Source: Nitrosospira multiformis
GTDB lineage: Bacteria > Pseudomonadota > Gammaproteobacteria > Burkholderiales > Nitrosomonadaceae
DNA length: 64,000 bases
Assembly (NCBI RefSeq): GCF_900103165.1
Contig: NZ_FNKY01000001.1
Span: 496,001-560,000, forward strand
Direction: 5' to 3'
The translations under genes were made by a program, and so were the position numbers. Numbering within the stretch: position 1 is the first letter of the stretch; the number at the start of each line of letters is the position of its first letter. A model generated the notes under the pieces. The model did no database searches. It had not been told where the DNA came from and was given only the letters and a program-made list of their open reading frames with translations. This document shows positions 37,058-48,845 of this stretch, piece after piece.

Positions 37058-38179
37058 TCAGGAAAGCTGTTGTTTCTGGTTTTTGTCTTCTGGTTCCAGA
37101 TATCCCGTTACTTCCAGACCGAAACCCGCCATGCTCGGCATTTTACGGGGAATTGCCAATAGCCGCATCTTGCCTACATTGAGATCTCTCAGTATCTGCG
37201 CGCCAATACCGTAATCGCGCAAATCCGCCCTGGCGATAACCGGGGGCCTGGATTTCGCCGGCATGACGCGCTCCATCAACTCCGCCGGGCTTTCCCTGCG
37301 GTGGAGCAGCACGATCACGCCGCACGCCGCTCCCGCGATTATACGGAGGGTGTCATTCACATTCCAGGAATGGGTGTCATCATTTATGTCAAGCAAATCA
37401 ATGACCGAAAGGGGTTCATGCACGCGCACGAGGGTTTCGGTGCCAGGATCGATTTTTCCCTTCACCAGCGCCAGATGCGTGGCGTTGACCGTCTTATCGA
37501 GGTAAGCCACGAGCCGAAACTCGCCATGAATTGTCTGGATAGAACGCTCAGCCATGCGTCTCACCAGGCTTTCGGTGCGACTGCGATAATGAATCAGATC
37601 CGCAATCGCGCCAATTTTAAGTTGATGCTTTGCGGCAAATTCGATCAAATCCGGCAGCCGCGCCATGCTGCCGTCCTCGGTCAGGATTTCGCAAATTACG
37701 GATGCGGGAGTTAATTCCGCCAGGTTCGCTAAATCACAGCCGGCCTCGGTATGGCCCGCGCGTACCAGCACACCCCCATTTTGCGCCATCAGCGGGAAAA
37801 TGTGCCCAGGCTGGACGATGTCTTCTGGCCTGGTGTCCCGGTTTACCGCCGCCTGAACAGTACGGGCACGGTCGGCGGCGGAGATACCGGTCGTGACTCC
37901 GCTCGCCGCTTCGATGGAAACCGTAAAATTGGTGCCCAGCGGCGAACGATTGGTGGACACCATCAGCGGCAGGTTAAGCTGCCTGCAACGCTCTTCGGTC
38001 AGCGTCAGGCAAATCAGCCCGCGTCCATGCGTAGCCATGAAATTGATCGCAGCCGGCGTGACGAAATCCGCTGCCAGAACCAGATCGCCTTCATTTTCCC
38101 GGTTTTCCTCATCCACGAGGATGACCATTTTGCCGCTCTTGATTTCGGCAATTATTTCCTGGGTTGAACTGATGATCAT
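37058..38179 (-). CDS. ribBA: RibB (DHBP synthase) with degenerate GTP cyclohydrolase II-like C-terminal domain (RibBX type)
   Basis: 373 codons. The N-terminal ~200 residues are a complete 3,4-dihydroxy-2-butanone 4-phosphate synthase ([42 protein letters not shown]). The C-terminal half is related to GTP cyclohydrolase II but lacks its zinc Cys cluster: where RVHSEC...CDCG is expected it reads [17 protein letters not shown]. It should therefore lack cyclohydrolase activity, as in the RibBX variant known from Proteobacteria, and a separate RibA is needed elsewhere. Confidence 0.92.
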   Translation of the reverse strand: MIISSTQEIIAEIKSGKMVILVDEENRENEGDLVLAADFVTPAAINFMATHGRGLICLTLTEERCRQLNLPLMVSTNRSPLGTNFTVSIEAASGVTTGISAADRARTVQAAVNRDTRPEDIVQPGHIFPLMAQNGGVLVRAGHTEAGCDLANLAELTPASVICEILTEDGSMARLPDLIEFAAKHQLKIGAIADLIHYRSRTESLVRRMAERSIQTIHGEFRLVAYLDKTVNATHLALVKGKIDPGTETLVRVHEPLSVIDLLDINDDTHSWNVNDTLRIIAGAACGVIVLLHRRESPAELMERVMPAKSRPPVIARADLRDYGIGAQILRDLNVGKMRLLAIPRKMPSMAGFGLEVTGYLEPEDKNQKQQLS

Positions 38180-38193
38180 GTTAAATTTTACCT

Positions 38194-38327
38194 ATTATCC
38201 TGAATCCGGAGTTGTAGCACACTCATCAAGCAAAGCGGGGATGAAAGCGCGCAAAAGGCTCTGTGAAACATAACGTCCGGCTGAAAAATAACTGAAAAAT
38301 GGGTCAACCAGCGGATTGGGGATTCAA
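38194..38327. repeat. Dispersed palindromic repeat, family A, copy 4
   Basis: Left end ATTATCCTGAATCCGGAGTTG; right end GGTCAACCAGCGGATTGGGG. The centre carries CTGAAAAATA-ACTGAAAAATG, as in copy 3. The right end encodes the last ~8 residues of riboflavin synthase and its stop. The element fills the ribE-ribBA gap. Confidence 0.85.
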
Positions 38328-38915
38328 GCGATCACCCATCAATCGCTCCACATACCGCGCCAGCATATCCACTTCCAGATTCACCTTTGCACCGGCTTCC
38401 AGCGCGCTCAGCGTCGTGACGGCCAGCGTATGCGGGATGAGATTAACCTCAAACTCATCTCCCGTTATCGCATTTACCGTCAAGCTTACGCCATTCACCG
38501 TAATTGAACCCTTTTTAGCAATATATTTTAATAATGAAGCCGGCGCCTTGATCGCCAGCAGATAACTTTCCCCATCAGGCTTAAACGTCACCACTGCGCC
38601 GATGCCATCCACATGACCACTCACCAGATGACCGCCCAGCCTGTCCGACAGGCGCATGGCTTTTTCGAGATTGACCCTGCCGCCCCGCTTATCCAGGCCT
38701 TCGGTACAACTCAAGGTTTCTCGCGAGACATCCACGGAAAACATACCATCCACCAGAGTAGTGACGGTGAGGCACACTCCATTTATTGCGATGCTGTCCC
38801 CCGTATTAACGTCGCGTAAATCCAGCATGCCGGGCGCGATATTCAAGCGCAGCCCGCTCTCCTGAGATGCAACGTGCTTTAACTCACCGACCGCCTGGAC
38901 GATTCCTGTAAACAT
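38304..38915 (-). CDS. ribE: Riboflavin synthase, alpha subunit
   Basis: 203 codons from the ATG at 38,915 (MFTGIVQAVGEL is the universal start). It dismutates two lumazines to riboflavin. Two tandem lumazine-binding barrels: GDSIAINGVCLTV with VSRETL in the first, and KGSITVNGVSLTVNAI in the second. The extreme C-terminus (GDRLNPQSAG) comes from a family A repeat. It heads the leftward ribE-ribBA-ribH-nusB block; no FMN riboswitch is recognisable upstream. Confidence 0.96.
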   Translation of the reverse strand: MFTGIVQAVGELKHVASQESGLRLNIAPGMLDLRDVNTGDSIAINGVCLTVTTLVDGMFSVDVSRETLSCTEGLDKRGGRVNLEKAMRLSDRLGGHLVSGHVDGIGAVVTFKPDGESYLLAIKAPASLLKYIAKKGSITVNGVSLTVNAITGDEFEVNLIPHTLAVTTLSALEAGAKVNLEVDMLARYVERLMGDRLNPQSAG

Positions 38916-39071
38916 CAAACCGCTCCCACTTTCCAATACAATAAACACTTATTGTATGCGCGTATTGAGGACATGCGGCAATTTGCCGCATAGTCGTGAG
39001 TTGCAATATACGCTAATGTTCAAGGCTGCTCGATGACTTGTAAGGAAATAAGGCACGGATGAGCAACGAAA

Positions 39072-40337
39072 ATGTTCAGTGATCTCAGTCAGTCGCCGCT
39101 GAGCAAGAATTTACAACGCTTGTTTCTGCTCCGGAATATCGTGATTGCCGCTCAATGCATGACCTTCGCCCTGGCGTACTGGGTGCTTGAAATGCAATTG
39201 CAGTGGACGGAAATGGTCACGGTGACGGCGCTGCTCGCGGTGCTGAATCTGGCAACGTGGCTACGCCTTCGCCGTAACTGGCCAGTGTCAAGCATCGAAT
39301 TTTTTGCTCAGCTTTTGATTGATGTTTTCGCATTGAGCGCATTGCTGTATTTCAGCGGCGGTTCCACCAACCCTTTTATTTCGCTTTATTTACTACCGCT
39401 CACGATTGCCGCTGCGGCGTTGCCCTGGGCTTATACGTGGTTAATGGCGGCGATCACGATAAGCTGTTACACGCTGCTGCTGTTTTATTATGTGCCGTTA
39501 CCGCATGATCATGAAGAGCACATCAGTGAGTTTAACCTGCATGTTTCCGGCATGTGGCTGGCCTTCGTGCTCAGCACGGTCTTAATCGCCTGGTTCGTTG
39601 TCAAGATGGGCATATCGATCCGCGAACGCGACAAGGATCTGGCATTGGCGCGCGAACAGGCATTACGCAACGAGCAGATTATTGCGCTGGGAACACTGGC
39701 TGCAGGCGCGGCGCATGAACTCGGGACACCCCTGGCGACGATGGCGATCGTAACGGGAGAACTGCAAAATGACTATACGGAAAATAGCGAGTTTCAGAAT
39801 AGCATCAGAATATTGCGTGACCAGATCACGCATTGCAAGCATACGCTGACGCAATTACTGGCCGATGCCGGCCAGGCGCGTGCCGAAGATGGCAGCGGGC
39901 AGGCAGCCGATCATTTCCTGAGTCAGGTATTGGACAAATGGCAATTGATGCGGCCCTCGGTAAAATTTACTTATCAGGGGAAAGGGGTGCAACCTGCCCC
40001 GCAAATCCTGAATACCCAATTATTGAGTCAGTCCATTTTAAATTTATTGAATAATGCGGCTGACGCGTCATTAAAACATATCGAAATAGAAGCCAACTGG
40101 AATGATCATGAATTGCAACTCGAAATCCTCGATTACGGCGAGGGGCTTACCGGCGAAGCCGCTCAACGGGCGGGCGAGGCTTTCTTTACCAGCAAAGCGC
40201 CAGGGCAAGGTTTCGGGATTGGTTTATTCCTGGCAAACGCGAATATTGAGCGCTTTGGGGGTAGCGTTCGTTTGACCAATCGGGAAGGCGGCGCCTGTAC
40301 CAAAGTTATTTTACCTCTGATACGGCAATCGACATGA
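39072..40337 (+). CDS. regB: RegB/PrrB-type redox-sensing histidine kinase
   Basis: 421 codons. The N-terminal ~180 residues contain about six membrane helices. Between them lies GGSTNPF (residues 96-102), the ubiquinone-binding GGxxNPF motif of RegB. The kinase core has the H-box AAGAAHELGTPLATMA, NLLNNAADAS and GQGFGIGLFLA. RegB senses the quinone pool and redox state and phosphorylates RegA. The stop overlaps the response-regulator start (ATGA), so the pair is one operon. In an ammonia oxidiser it may control respiratory or carbon-fixation genes. Confidence 0.93.
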   Translation: MFSDLSQSPLSKNLQRLFLLRNIVIAAQCMTFALAYWVLEMQLQWTEMVTVTALLAVLNLATWLRLRRNWPVSSIEFFAQLLIDVFALSALLYFSGGSTNPFISLYLLPLTIAAAALPWAYTWLMAAITISCYTLLLFYYVPLPHDHEEHISEFNLHVSGMWLAFVLSTVLIAWFVVKMGISIRERDKDLALAREQALRNEQIIALGTLAAGAAHELGTPLATMAIVTGELQNDYTENSEFQNSIRILRDQITHCKHTLTQLLADAGQARAEDGSGQAADHFLSQVLDKWQLMRPSVKFTYQGKGVQPAPQILNTQLLSQSILNLLNNAADASLKHIEIEANWNDHELQLEILDYGEGLTGEAAQRAGEAFFTSKAPGQGFGIGLFLANANIERFGGSVRLTNREGGACTKVILPLIRQST

Positions 40338-40903
40338 CAGATATGACAACACTCCCGGCAATGGAAACCGATGATCATCCGACTTTACTGATTGTCGATG
40401 ACGACGCCACTTTTTGTGGCGTGCTCGCTGGCGCCATGACCAAACGCGGGTTTGACGTAACATGCGCGCATACGGTTGAACAGGCGCTGGAATGCGCCGA
40501 GGCATGCACGCCTGAATATGCGATTATCGATCTCAGGCTGCCGGGCACCTCCGGTCTCACCCTGGTTGAAAAATTGAAAACGCTTGATCCCGGAACCCGC
40601 ATTGTCATGTTAACGGGTTATGCCAGTATCGCTACCGCGGTGGAAGCGATCAAACTCGGCGCCACGCACTATCTCGCGAAACCTGTCGACATCGATGAAA
40701 TCATGCTTGCGTTTGAACGCACCTCGGGTGATGTGGATGTGCCGATCAGCGCGCATCCTTTGTCGGTAAACCGGCTTGAATGGGAATATATCCAGCGCGT
40801 ATTAACCGAGAACAAGGGGAATGTTTCCGTCACGGCGAGAGCACTCAATATGCACCGCCGTACGCTGCAACGCAAGCTTACCAAGAATCCCGCGAAAATA
40901 TGA
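40334..40903 (+). CDS. regA: RegA/PrrA-type response regulator
   Basis: 189 codons. The receiver domain has LLIVDDDATF, the phospho-acceptor Asp in IIDLRLPGTSG (D66), MLTGYAS and a conserved Lys in LAKPVD. A short linker leads to a Fis-like helix-turn-helix (NVSVTARALNMHRRTLQRKL), the DNA-binding domain characteristic of RegA. It is translationally coupled to regB. Confidence 0.95.
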   Translation: MTDMTTLPAMETDDHPTLLIVDDDATFCGVLAGAMTKRGFDVTCAHTVEQALECAEACTPEYAIIDLRLPGTSGLTLVEKLKTLDPGTRIVMLTGYASIATAVEAIKLGATHYLAKPVDIDEIMLAFERTSGDVDVPISAHPLSVNRLEWEYIQRVLTENKGNVSVTARALNMHRRTLQRKLTKNPAKI

Positions 40904-40965
40904 TCTGGAGCCTGCCGGACTTAAAGAATCAGGGCGAAAAAGAACAAGTGGGACAGGTTGCCAGG

Positions 40966-42063
40966 TTATGGGATACGGGCGATAACGCGAATATCCGGTC
41001 CCACCATGCGCAAATCGTGAATCATGAGCGCGTGTTTGCCCGCGAGATCTGTTAATTCCGGCAGCTTCAGCATACCCCGCGCCACGTCACCGATCAGATA
41101 CGGCGCGAGATAGATCACCAGTTCATCCACCAAGCCTGCGTGAATGAGCGCACCATTCAATTTGCTGCCCGCCTCAACCATCACTTCGTTGATCTCGAAA
41201 TCGGCAAGTGTCCGCATCATTCCAACGAGATCGATATTGTCATTTTTATCCGGCATTACGATGGAACGGGCGCCCACATCACGTAATGCTTCAATTTTTT
41301 CCTCGCTGGCGGTAGCGGTGAACACCAACTCGCCATCGCCATGCAACACCCTTGCGTCTACTGGAATTTCCAGGCGACTATCCACTATCACGCGCAACGG
41401 CTGTCTGGATGTTTCCACGTGGCGTACAGTAAGCTGCGGATCATCCGCCAGTATGGTACCGATGCCAGTCAGGACAGCGCAGGAGCGGGCACGAAACCGG
41501 TGGCCATCGCGTCTTGCCGCTTCACCGGTAATCCACTGGCTGCTACCGTTACTAAGCGCCGTCTTGCCATCGAGACTCGCCGCGATTTTTACTCGCACCC
41601 ATGGGCGCTTGCGCGTATGACGCGCGACGAAACCGATATTGAGCGCCCTGGCTTCTGCTTCCATCAAGCCCGTTTGCACTTCCATTCCGGCCTGTTTCAA
41701 CAGCTCGCAGCCGCCACCGGCTACCAGGGGATTCGGGTCTGTCATGGCGGTTACCACTTTCGCGATGCCCGCTTTGATGAGCGCTTCGGCGCAGGGGGGC
41801 GTGCGTCCGTGGTGACTGCACGGTTCCAGCGTGACATAAGCGGTTGCGCCCCGCGCGGCTGTTCCGGCGGCGTTAAGTGCGTTTATCTCGGCGTGAGGCT
41901 GGCCGGCACGCTCATGCCAGCCACTGCCCACCACACGGCCATCGCGCACTATCACGCACCCCACGCGAGGATTGGGGCTTGTGCCATATAATCCCTTTTC
42001 GGCAAGTTGCAGCGCTTGGGACATATAGGCGTGATCGGCCGATGAGAACATATGGGGTCTCAT
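40966..42063 (-). CDS. ribD: Bifunctional pyrimidine deaminase/reductase
   Basis: 365 codons from the ATG at 42,063 (MRPHMFSSADHAYM); an ATG 12 bases in is equally plausible. The deaminase half has the zinc motifs HAEINALN and PCSHHGRTPPC; the reductase half has VKIAASLDGKTAL, SQWITGEAAR and MVEAGSKLNGALI. It carries out the second and third steps of riboflavin synthesis. A palindromic repeat just upstream makes earlier starts unlikely. It is downstream of nrdR and converges on regA. Confidence 0.96.
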   Translation of the reverse strand: MRPHMFSSADHAYMSQALQLAEKGLYGTSPNPRVGCVIVRDGRVVGSGWHERAGQPHAEINALNAAGTAARGATAYVTLEPCSHHGRTPPCAEALIKAGIAKVVTAMTDPNPLVAGGGCELLKQAGMEVQTGLMEAEARALNIGFVARHTRKRPWVRVKIAASLDGKTALSNGSSQWITGEAARRDGHRFRARSCAVLTGIGTILADDPQLTVRHVETSRQPLRVIVDSRLEIPVDARVLHGDGELVFTATASEEKIEALRDVGARSIVMPDKNDNIDLVGMMRTLADFEINEVMVEAGSKLNGALIHAGLVDELVIYLAPYLIGDVARGMLKLPELTDLAGKHALMIHDLRMVGPDIRVIARIP

Positions 42064-42111
42064 AATTCCAGGTGGCCAATGATCCGGTGAGAAAACACAA
42101 TGAATTTCGTC

Positions 42112-42194
42112 ATTCCGGGCTTGACCCGGAATCCAGCTTAAACCGGCAATAGCGTGTTTTAAACACCATTGGATACCGGTTTTCATTGGTATGA
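42112..42194. repeat. Palindromic intergenic repeat upstream of ribD (family C)
   Basis: Begins CGTCATTCCGGGC with CCGGGCTTGACCCGG as a hairpin, and ends GGTATGACG. This design (CGTCATTCC... GGAATCCAG ... GGATACC... TATGACG) is like the abundant CGTCATTCC-type repeats of many betaproteobacteria. One copy is seen in this window. Confidence 0.65.
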
Positions 42195-42294
42195 CGTTTG
42201 GATTGTTTGTTCACAGGACTCTTAATGTCTTTTGCGAGGAGATGCTTGCTGCATTATCCTGGTGGAAACATGAAGGGATGCCGAGGTTTGCAAT

Positions 42295-42774
42295 TCAAGG
42301 CTTTTTTATTTCTCTTTTTCGCTGCGGCCTCTGCGCTTCCTTGATCGCACTATGGAAATCATCCGCATCCTGAAAACTTCGATAAACCGAAGCAAAGCGG
42401 ATATAGGCAACCTTGTCCAGTTTGTAGAGTTCCTGCATGACCATTTCACCGATCTTGCGCGAAGGTATTTCGCGCTCGCCCAAGCTCAGAAGTTTTTGCA
42501 CGATACGATCCATCGCCGCATCCACATACTCGGTAGGAACCGGACGCTTGTGCAGCGCGCGCATAAAACCCGTAAGCAGTTTATCGCGATTGAACTCGGA
42601 GCGGTTGCCGTCCTGCTTTATCACCTGCGGCAAACGTAATTCCACTGTTTCATAAGTCGTAAAACGCTTGTCGCAGGTGAGACAACGGCGGCGGCGGCGT
42701 ATTCTGTTACCTTCCTCGCTGACGCGGGAATCGATCACGCTCGTATCATCTGCGTTGCAGAAGGGACATTTCAT
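42295..42774 (-). CDS. nrdR: Transcriptional repressor NrdR
   Basis: 159 codons from the ATG at 42,774 ([17 protein letters not shown] is the family start). It represses ribonucleotide reductase genes in response to (d)ATP. A zinc ribbon (CPFC ... [12 protein letters not shown]) is followed by the ATP-cone ([19 protein letters not shown]). The start is two bases from the glyA stop, so the two genes are probably cotranscribed; glyA-nrdR-ribD is a common order. Confidence 0.97.
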   Translation of the reverse strand: MKCPFCNADDTSVIDSRVSEEGNRIRRRRRCLTCDKRFTTYETVELRLPQVIKQDGNRSEFNRDKLLTGFMRALHKRPVPTEYVDAAMDRIVQKLLSLGEREIPSRKIGEMVMQELYKLDKVAYIRFASVYRSFQDADDFHSAIKEAQRPQRKREIKKP

Positions 42775-42775
42775 C

Positions 42776-44026
42776 CTAACCGTTATAAACCGGGAATTTC
42801 GCGCACAGCGTCTTTGCCTGATGCGCCACTCGCGAAAGTACCGCCATGTCGGTAGGCGCATCCAGCACATCGGCGATCAGATTCGCCAGTTGTTCCGCCT
42901 CGATTTCCCTGAAGCCCCGCGTCGTTATTGCGGGGGAACCGATACGGATACCACTGGTAACGAAGGGCTTCTGCGGATCGTTGGGTATAGCGTTCTTGTT
43001 TACGGTTATGTGCGCCATTTCCAGAGATTCTGCGGCCTGCTTGCCGGTAAGATCCTTGGCACGAAGATCCACCAGAAACATATGGCAGTCGGTACGACCG
43101 GAGACAATGCGCAGGCCGCGTTCCTGCAATACCTTGGCCATGACGCGGGCATTGTCGATCACCTGTTCCTGATAATCCCTGAACTCCTTAGTGGCAGCCT
43201 CTTTGAAAGCGACCGCCTTGGCGGCGATGACATGCATCAGCGGGCCGCCCTGAGTTTGCGGAAAAATCGCCGAATTGAGGGCCTTCTCGTGCTCCGGCTT
43301 GGCCATGATGATGCCACCGCGCGGGCCGCGTAACGTCTTGTGAGTGGTACTTGTGACAAAATCGGCAATACCGACGGGATTGGGATAAAATCCAGCGGCC
43401 ACCAGGCCGGCATAATGGGCCATATCCACAAACAAATAGGCGCCCACTTCATCGGCGATCTTGCGAAAACGCTTCCAGTCTATGACCAGCGCGTAAGCGG
43501 AAGCGCCGGCGACGATCATTTTGGGTTTATGTTCGCGCGCCAGTTGCGCCACCTGATCGTAATCAAGCTCCTCAGTTTCCGGTTTAAGCCCGTAGGAAAT
43601 CGCGTTGAAAATTTTGCCGCTAAGATTGACCGAAGCCCCATGAGTCAAATGGCCGCCATGGGCGAGTGACATGCCCAGAAGCGTATCGCCAGGCTTCAGG
43701 GCGGTCAGATATACCGCGGCGTTGGCCTGGGAGCCGGAATGCGGCTGGACATTGACATACTCGGCATTAAACAGCGCTTTCAGCCGGTCAATCGCAAGCT
43801 GCTCCACGATATCGACATATTCGCAGCCGCCGTAGTAACGCTTGCCAGGATAGCCCTCGGCGTATTTGTTGGTGAGTACCGACCCCTGCGCCTGCATTAC
43901 TGCCGGGCTGGCGTAATTTTCGGAGGCGATTAACTCGATATATTCTTCCTGGCGTTGTACTTCGCCCTTGATCGCTTTCCATACTTCGGGGTCAACATTT
44001 TCCAGGGTCAGTTTCGGGGACAACAT
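42776..44026 (-). CDS. glyA: Serine hydroxymethyltransferase
   Basis: 416 codons. This PLP enzyme interconverts serine and glycine with tetrahydrofolate, the main source of one-carbon units. [42 protein letters not shown] and [14 protein letters not shown] with the PLP-binding Lys are intact. It heads the glyA-nrdR-ribD operon. Confidence 0.98.
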   Translation of the reverse strand: MLSPKLTLENVDPEVWKAIKGEVQRQEEYIELIASENYASPAVMQAQGSVLTNKYAEGYPGKRYYGGCEYVDIVEQLAIDRLKALFNAEYVNVQPHSGSQANAAVYLTALKPGDTLLGMSLAHGGHLTHGASVNLSGKIFNAISYGLKPETEELDYDQVAQLAREHKPKMIVAGASAYALVIDWKRFRKIADEVGAYLFVDMAHYAGLVAAGFYPNPVGIADFVTSTTHKTLRGPRGGIIMAKPEHEKALNSAIFPQTQGGPLMHVIAAKAVAFKEAATKEFRDYQEQVIDNARVMAKVLQERGLRIVSGRTDCHMFLVDLRAKDLTGKQAAESLEMAHITVNKNAIPNDPQKPFVTSGIRIGSPAITTRGFREIEAEQLANLIADVLDAPTDMAVLSRVAHQAKTLCAKFPVYNG

Positions 44027-44176
44027 GGCGGTTTATCCTCTGAATAATAGTCAATAAATTGTGCATTCTACCATCATCAGCAGGGCTCGCAGCCCGATGC
44101 AAAATGAAGGGGTTTGCCTGCATCGGCGGAACATGTATTCGCATTAAAACAAGAAAGACACTGTTTAAACGGTAGG

Positions 44177-44635
44177 TTAACCTTTTTCACCAGTACGCTT
44201 CATATTTAACAACATTTTCTCGTTGATCTTCACTCGTGTAACAAGTTGTTTTTCTGATAGATTTCTTTTTCGCATGGTATCTATGGTGAATTTATATTCC
44301 CATTCATTTATCCAGCTTTTTTCATATGCATGCTGAATAGCCTCCGCGTTTAATGATTTCTCGTTATCTTTCCTAACTCTTTTGACAGCTTGAAATATTT
44401 GGTCGGAAGGAAGGCCTATAAATTTTTTTACACAGCAATTACCCACTATTGCCAATTGATGGTTTATTTTGTTTTTAAGTATGCATATTTCAATGATTGG
44501 AAAATGCCCACATAGGCAAGTTTCCGGATCGTCGACTTCATAGATTTCGCTAAGCCTCCATTCAAGCTTTGCAACATCCCAAATATCTGATTGAGACAGT
44601 TCGATTATTTCTTTTGTCAGTCTATACTCGGACAT
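44177..44635 (-). CDS. Uncharacterised small protein with a Cys-rich motif
   Basis: 152 codons, with clearly lower GC than its neighbours. The central motif CLCGHFPIIEICILKN, followed 18 residues on by VGNCCVKKFIG, suggests a zinc- or iron-binding knuckle. The C-terminal half is Lys/Arg-rich and helical (EKSLNAEAIQHAYEKSWINE). I know similar orphan proteins in other genomes but no function. Base composition and lack of operon partners suggest horizontal acquisition. Confidence 0.65.
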   Translation of the reverse strand: MSEYRLTKEIIELSQSDIWDVAKLEWRLSEIYEVDDPETCLCGHFPIIEICILKNKINHQLAIVGNCCVKKFIGLPSDQIFQAVKRVRKDNEKSLNAEAIQHAYEKSWINEWEYKFTIDTMRKRNLSEKQLVTRVKINEKMLLNMKRTGEKG

Positions 44636-44988
44636 CTCGCCTCTTGATAACTAAAGTTTATGCAAGTAGCGAAGAGCCATAAGAGCAAACGTAATTGTAA
44701 GAAAATTGGACACCCCAGTTTGAGTAAACCTCATCATAGATAGCTGAGTAGCAGTTCCATATTATTTCACTGAACGGTGCCACATATCCTGAAATATTAA
44801 TTATGCGTCTTTCCAGACATCTAGATTTTTTGAATTCTTAAAAAAATAATAAAATTACTTTTACTCAATACACGATTGGAAAGAATTTATCTATTACTTT
44901 AACAATGGATTTAAAAGTAAAATTCCCACAAAAAATTTCTCAATTGTGGGAATTTTTTTACGTAATGTGCGAACCTACAACGTACCAG
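44636..44988. other. AT-rich intergenic region downstream of gyrB
   Basis: 353 bp, strongly AT-rich toward the right. It contains the gyrB terminator hairpin (44,919-44,959). A GGACACCCCAGTTTGAGT stretch near 44,710 resembles an insertion-sequence end, but no partner end or transposase was seen. Confidence 0.5.
44919..44959 (-). terminator. Rho-independent terminator of gyrB
   Basis: AATTCCCAC (44,921-44,929) pairs with GTGGGAATT (44,946-44,954); the stem extends by two A-T pairs and is bordered by T runs in both directions, so it may act bidirectionally. It lies about 30 bp beyond the gyrB stop. Confidence 0.8.
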
Positions 44989-47445
<2,457 letters not shown>

Positions 47446-47535
47446 AGGATTTGTCGAAAGTCGTATTTTACTCGCGGACATTGCTTGCCCGGACGAAATA
47501 ATATTTAGTAATTTTCTATTTCAATACGGCACTTT

Positions 47536-48645
47536 TTATATTCTCATTGGCATCACAACATATTTGAAATCCTCGTTTCCGGGAATGGTGATAAGTGCAC
47601 TGCTATTCGCGTCGCCAAAAGAACATCGCACAGTTTCGCTGGTTAAATTGTTCAACACGTCCAGCAGGTAAGTCACATTGAAGCCGATATCAAGCGCTTC
47701 ACCATCATACTGGACTTCCAGTTCTTCCTCGGCTTCTTCTTGTTCCGCGTTGTTGCAAACAATGCGCAGGTTCCCCGTGGTCAAAATCAGACGAACGCCA
47801 CGAAATTTTTCGTTTGAAAGGATTGAGGCGCGCTGAAGGGTTTGCAAAAGCAATAGACGATTTATATCAATCTGTTTTTGATGGTCGACCGGAATCACGC
47901 GATTGTAATCAGGGAATTTCCCATCCACGACTTTGGATATCAATATGACATTTGAGAATGTAAAACGTATCTGATTTTGTAGAATTTCCACCGTTATCGG
48001 TTCGTCACTGTCATTGAGTTGCTTTGCCAACTCGAGTACCACCTTGCGTGGCAAAATGACTTCTCTTTTTTCCTGCGGTGTTTCCAGCGCAAGTAAAGCG
48101 AACGCCAGACGATGGCCATCGGTGGCCACGGCTTTGAGGTGATTTTCTTCCATCAACAAAAGCAGGCCATTCAGGTAATAACGAATATCCTGTTGTGCCA
48201 TGGCATATTGCACCAGAAATAAAAGATGTTTCAGTTCTTTTTGCTTTACTGTTATTTTTGCCTGGGATTCTGTATTTTCAGGAAATTTAGGAAAGTCTTC
48301 GACAGGAAGCGTTTGTAAACTAAAACGGCTTTTTCCGGCTTTTCCCTGAAGCCGGTTTTCTTTGGTTTCCAGCGTTACTTCGGTTTTGTCAGGCAGTGCA
48401 CGTAATATATCCTGAAGCTTTTTTGCCGCAACGGTAACTGAATGTCCTTCAGTTACCGTGTTGCTATCCCGCGTGGAAGTCGTTATCTGAATTTCGAGGT
48501 CAGTTGCGATGAATGAAATTTCGTTGTTTTTCCGTTCTATCAGCACATTGGAAAGTATAGGCAAAGTATGACGGCGTTCAACAATTCCGGTAACCGTTTG
48601 CAACGGTTTAAGCAAGATATCCTTATCGGCTTGTATTAGTTTCAT
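47536..48645 (-). CDS. dnaN: DNA polymerase III beta subunit (sliding clamp)
   Basis: 369 codons, the usual length. Three similar clamp domains; MKLIQADKDILLKPLQTVTG opens the first, TLPILSNVLIER follows, and the C-terminus YVVMPMRI is the canonical tail. It tethers polymerase III and repair enzymes to DNA. It lies between dnaA and gyrB in the standard order. Confidence 0.99.
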   Translation of the reverse strand: MKLIQADKDILLKPLQTVTGIVERRHTLPILSNVLIERKNNEISFIATDLEIQITTSTRDSNTVTEGHSVTVAAKKLQDILRALPDKTEVTLETKENRLQGKAGKSRFSLQTLPVEDFPKFPENTESQAKITVKQKELKHLLFLVQYAMAQQDIRYYLNGLLLLMEENHLKAVATDGHRLAFALLALETPQEKREVILPRKVVLELAKQLNDSDEPITVEILQNQIRFTFSNVILISKVVDGKFPDYNRVIPVDHQKQIDINRLLLLQTLQRASILSNEKFRGVRLILTTGNLRIVCNNAEQEEAEEELEVQYDGEALDIGFNVTYLLDVLNNLTSETVRCSFGDANSSALITIPGNEDFKYVVMPMRI

Positions 48646-48845
48646 TTATTTAGAATCCAGATAATCGTTAATAGAGGTCGGGTAAGTCCGGTATAAATTA
48701 AAAAATACAAATAATATGCGTGAGTTAGTGATTATTTTCTGTCTGTATCAAGAGAGTATTGCCTGTGGATAGTTTGTGGACATAAATTCGAGTCAGGTAC
48801 AAACGGCGAGTTATCCCCAAATCATACTATTGTTGTTCGTGTTGT
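48646..48845. other. Candidate oriC in the dnaN-dnaA gap
   Basis: 200 bp, AT-rich. Near 48,774 lies TGTGGATAG followed by TTTGTGGACA, and near 48,813 TTATCCCCA: three near-matches to the DnaA box TTATCCACA and its complement. A run of AAATTAAAAAATACAAATAA near 48,690 could be the unwinding element. One perfect box lies on the other side of dnaA (50,309), so a bipartite origin is possible. Confidence 0.6.

Noticed and set aside
38180-38303. FMN riboswitch searched for upstream of the rib genes
   Set aside because: The gap is filled by a family A repeat; no conserved RFN boxes could be seen here or upstream of ribE.
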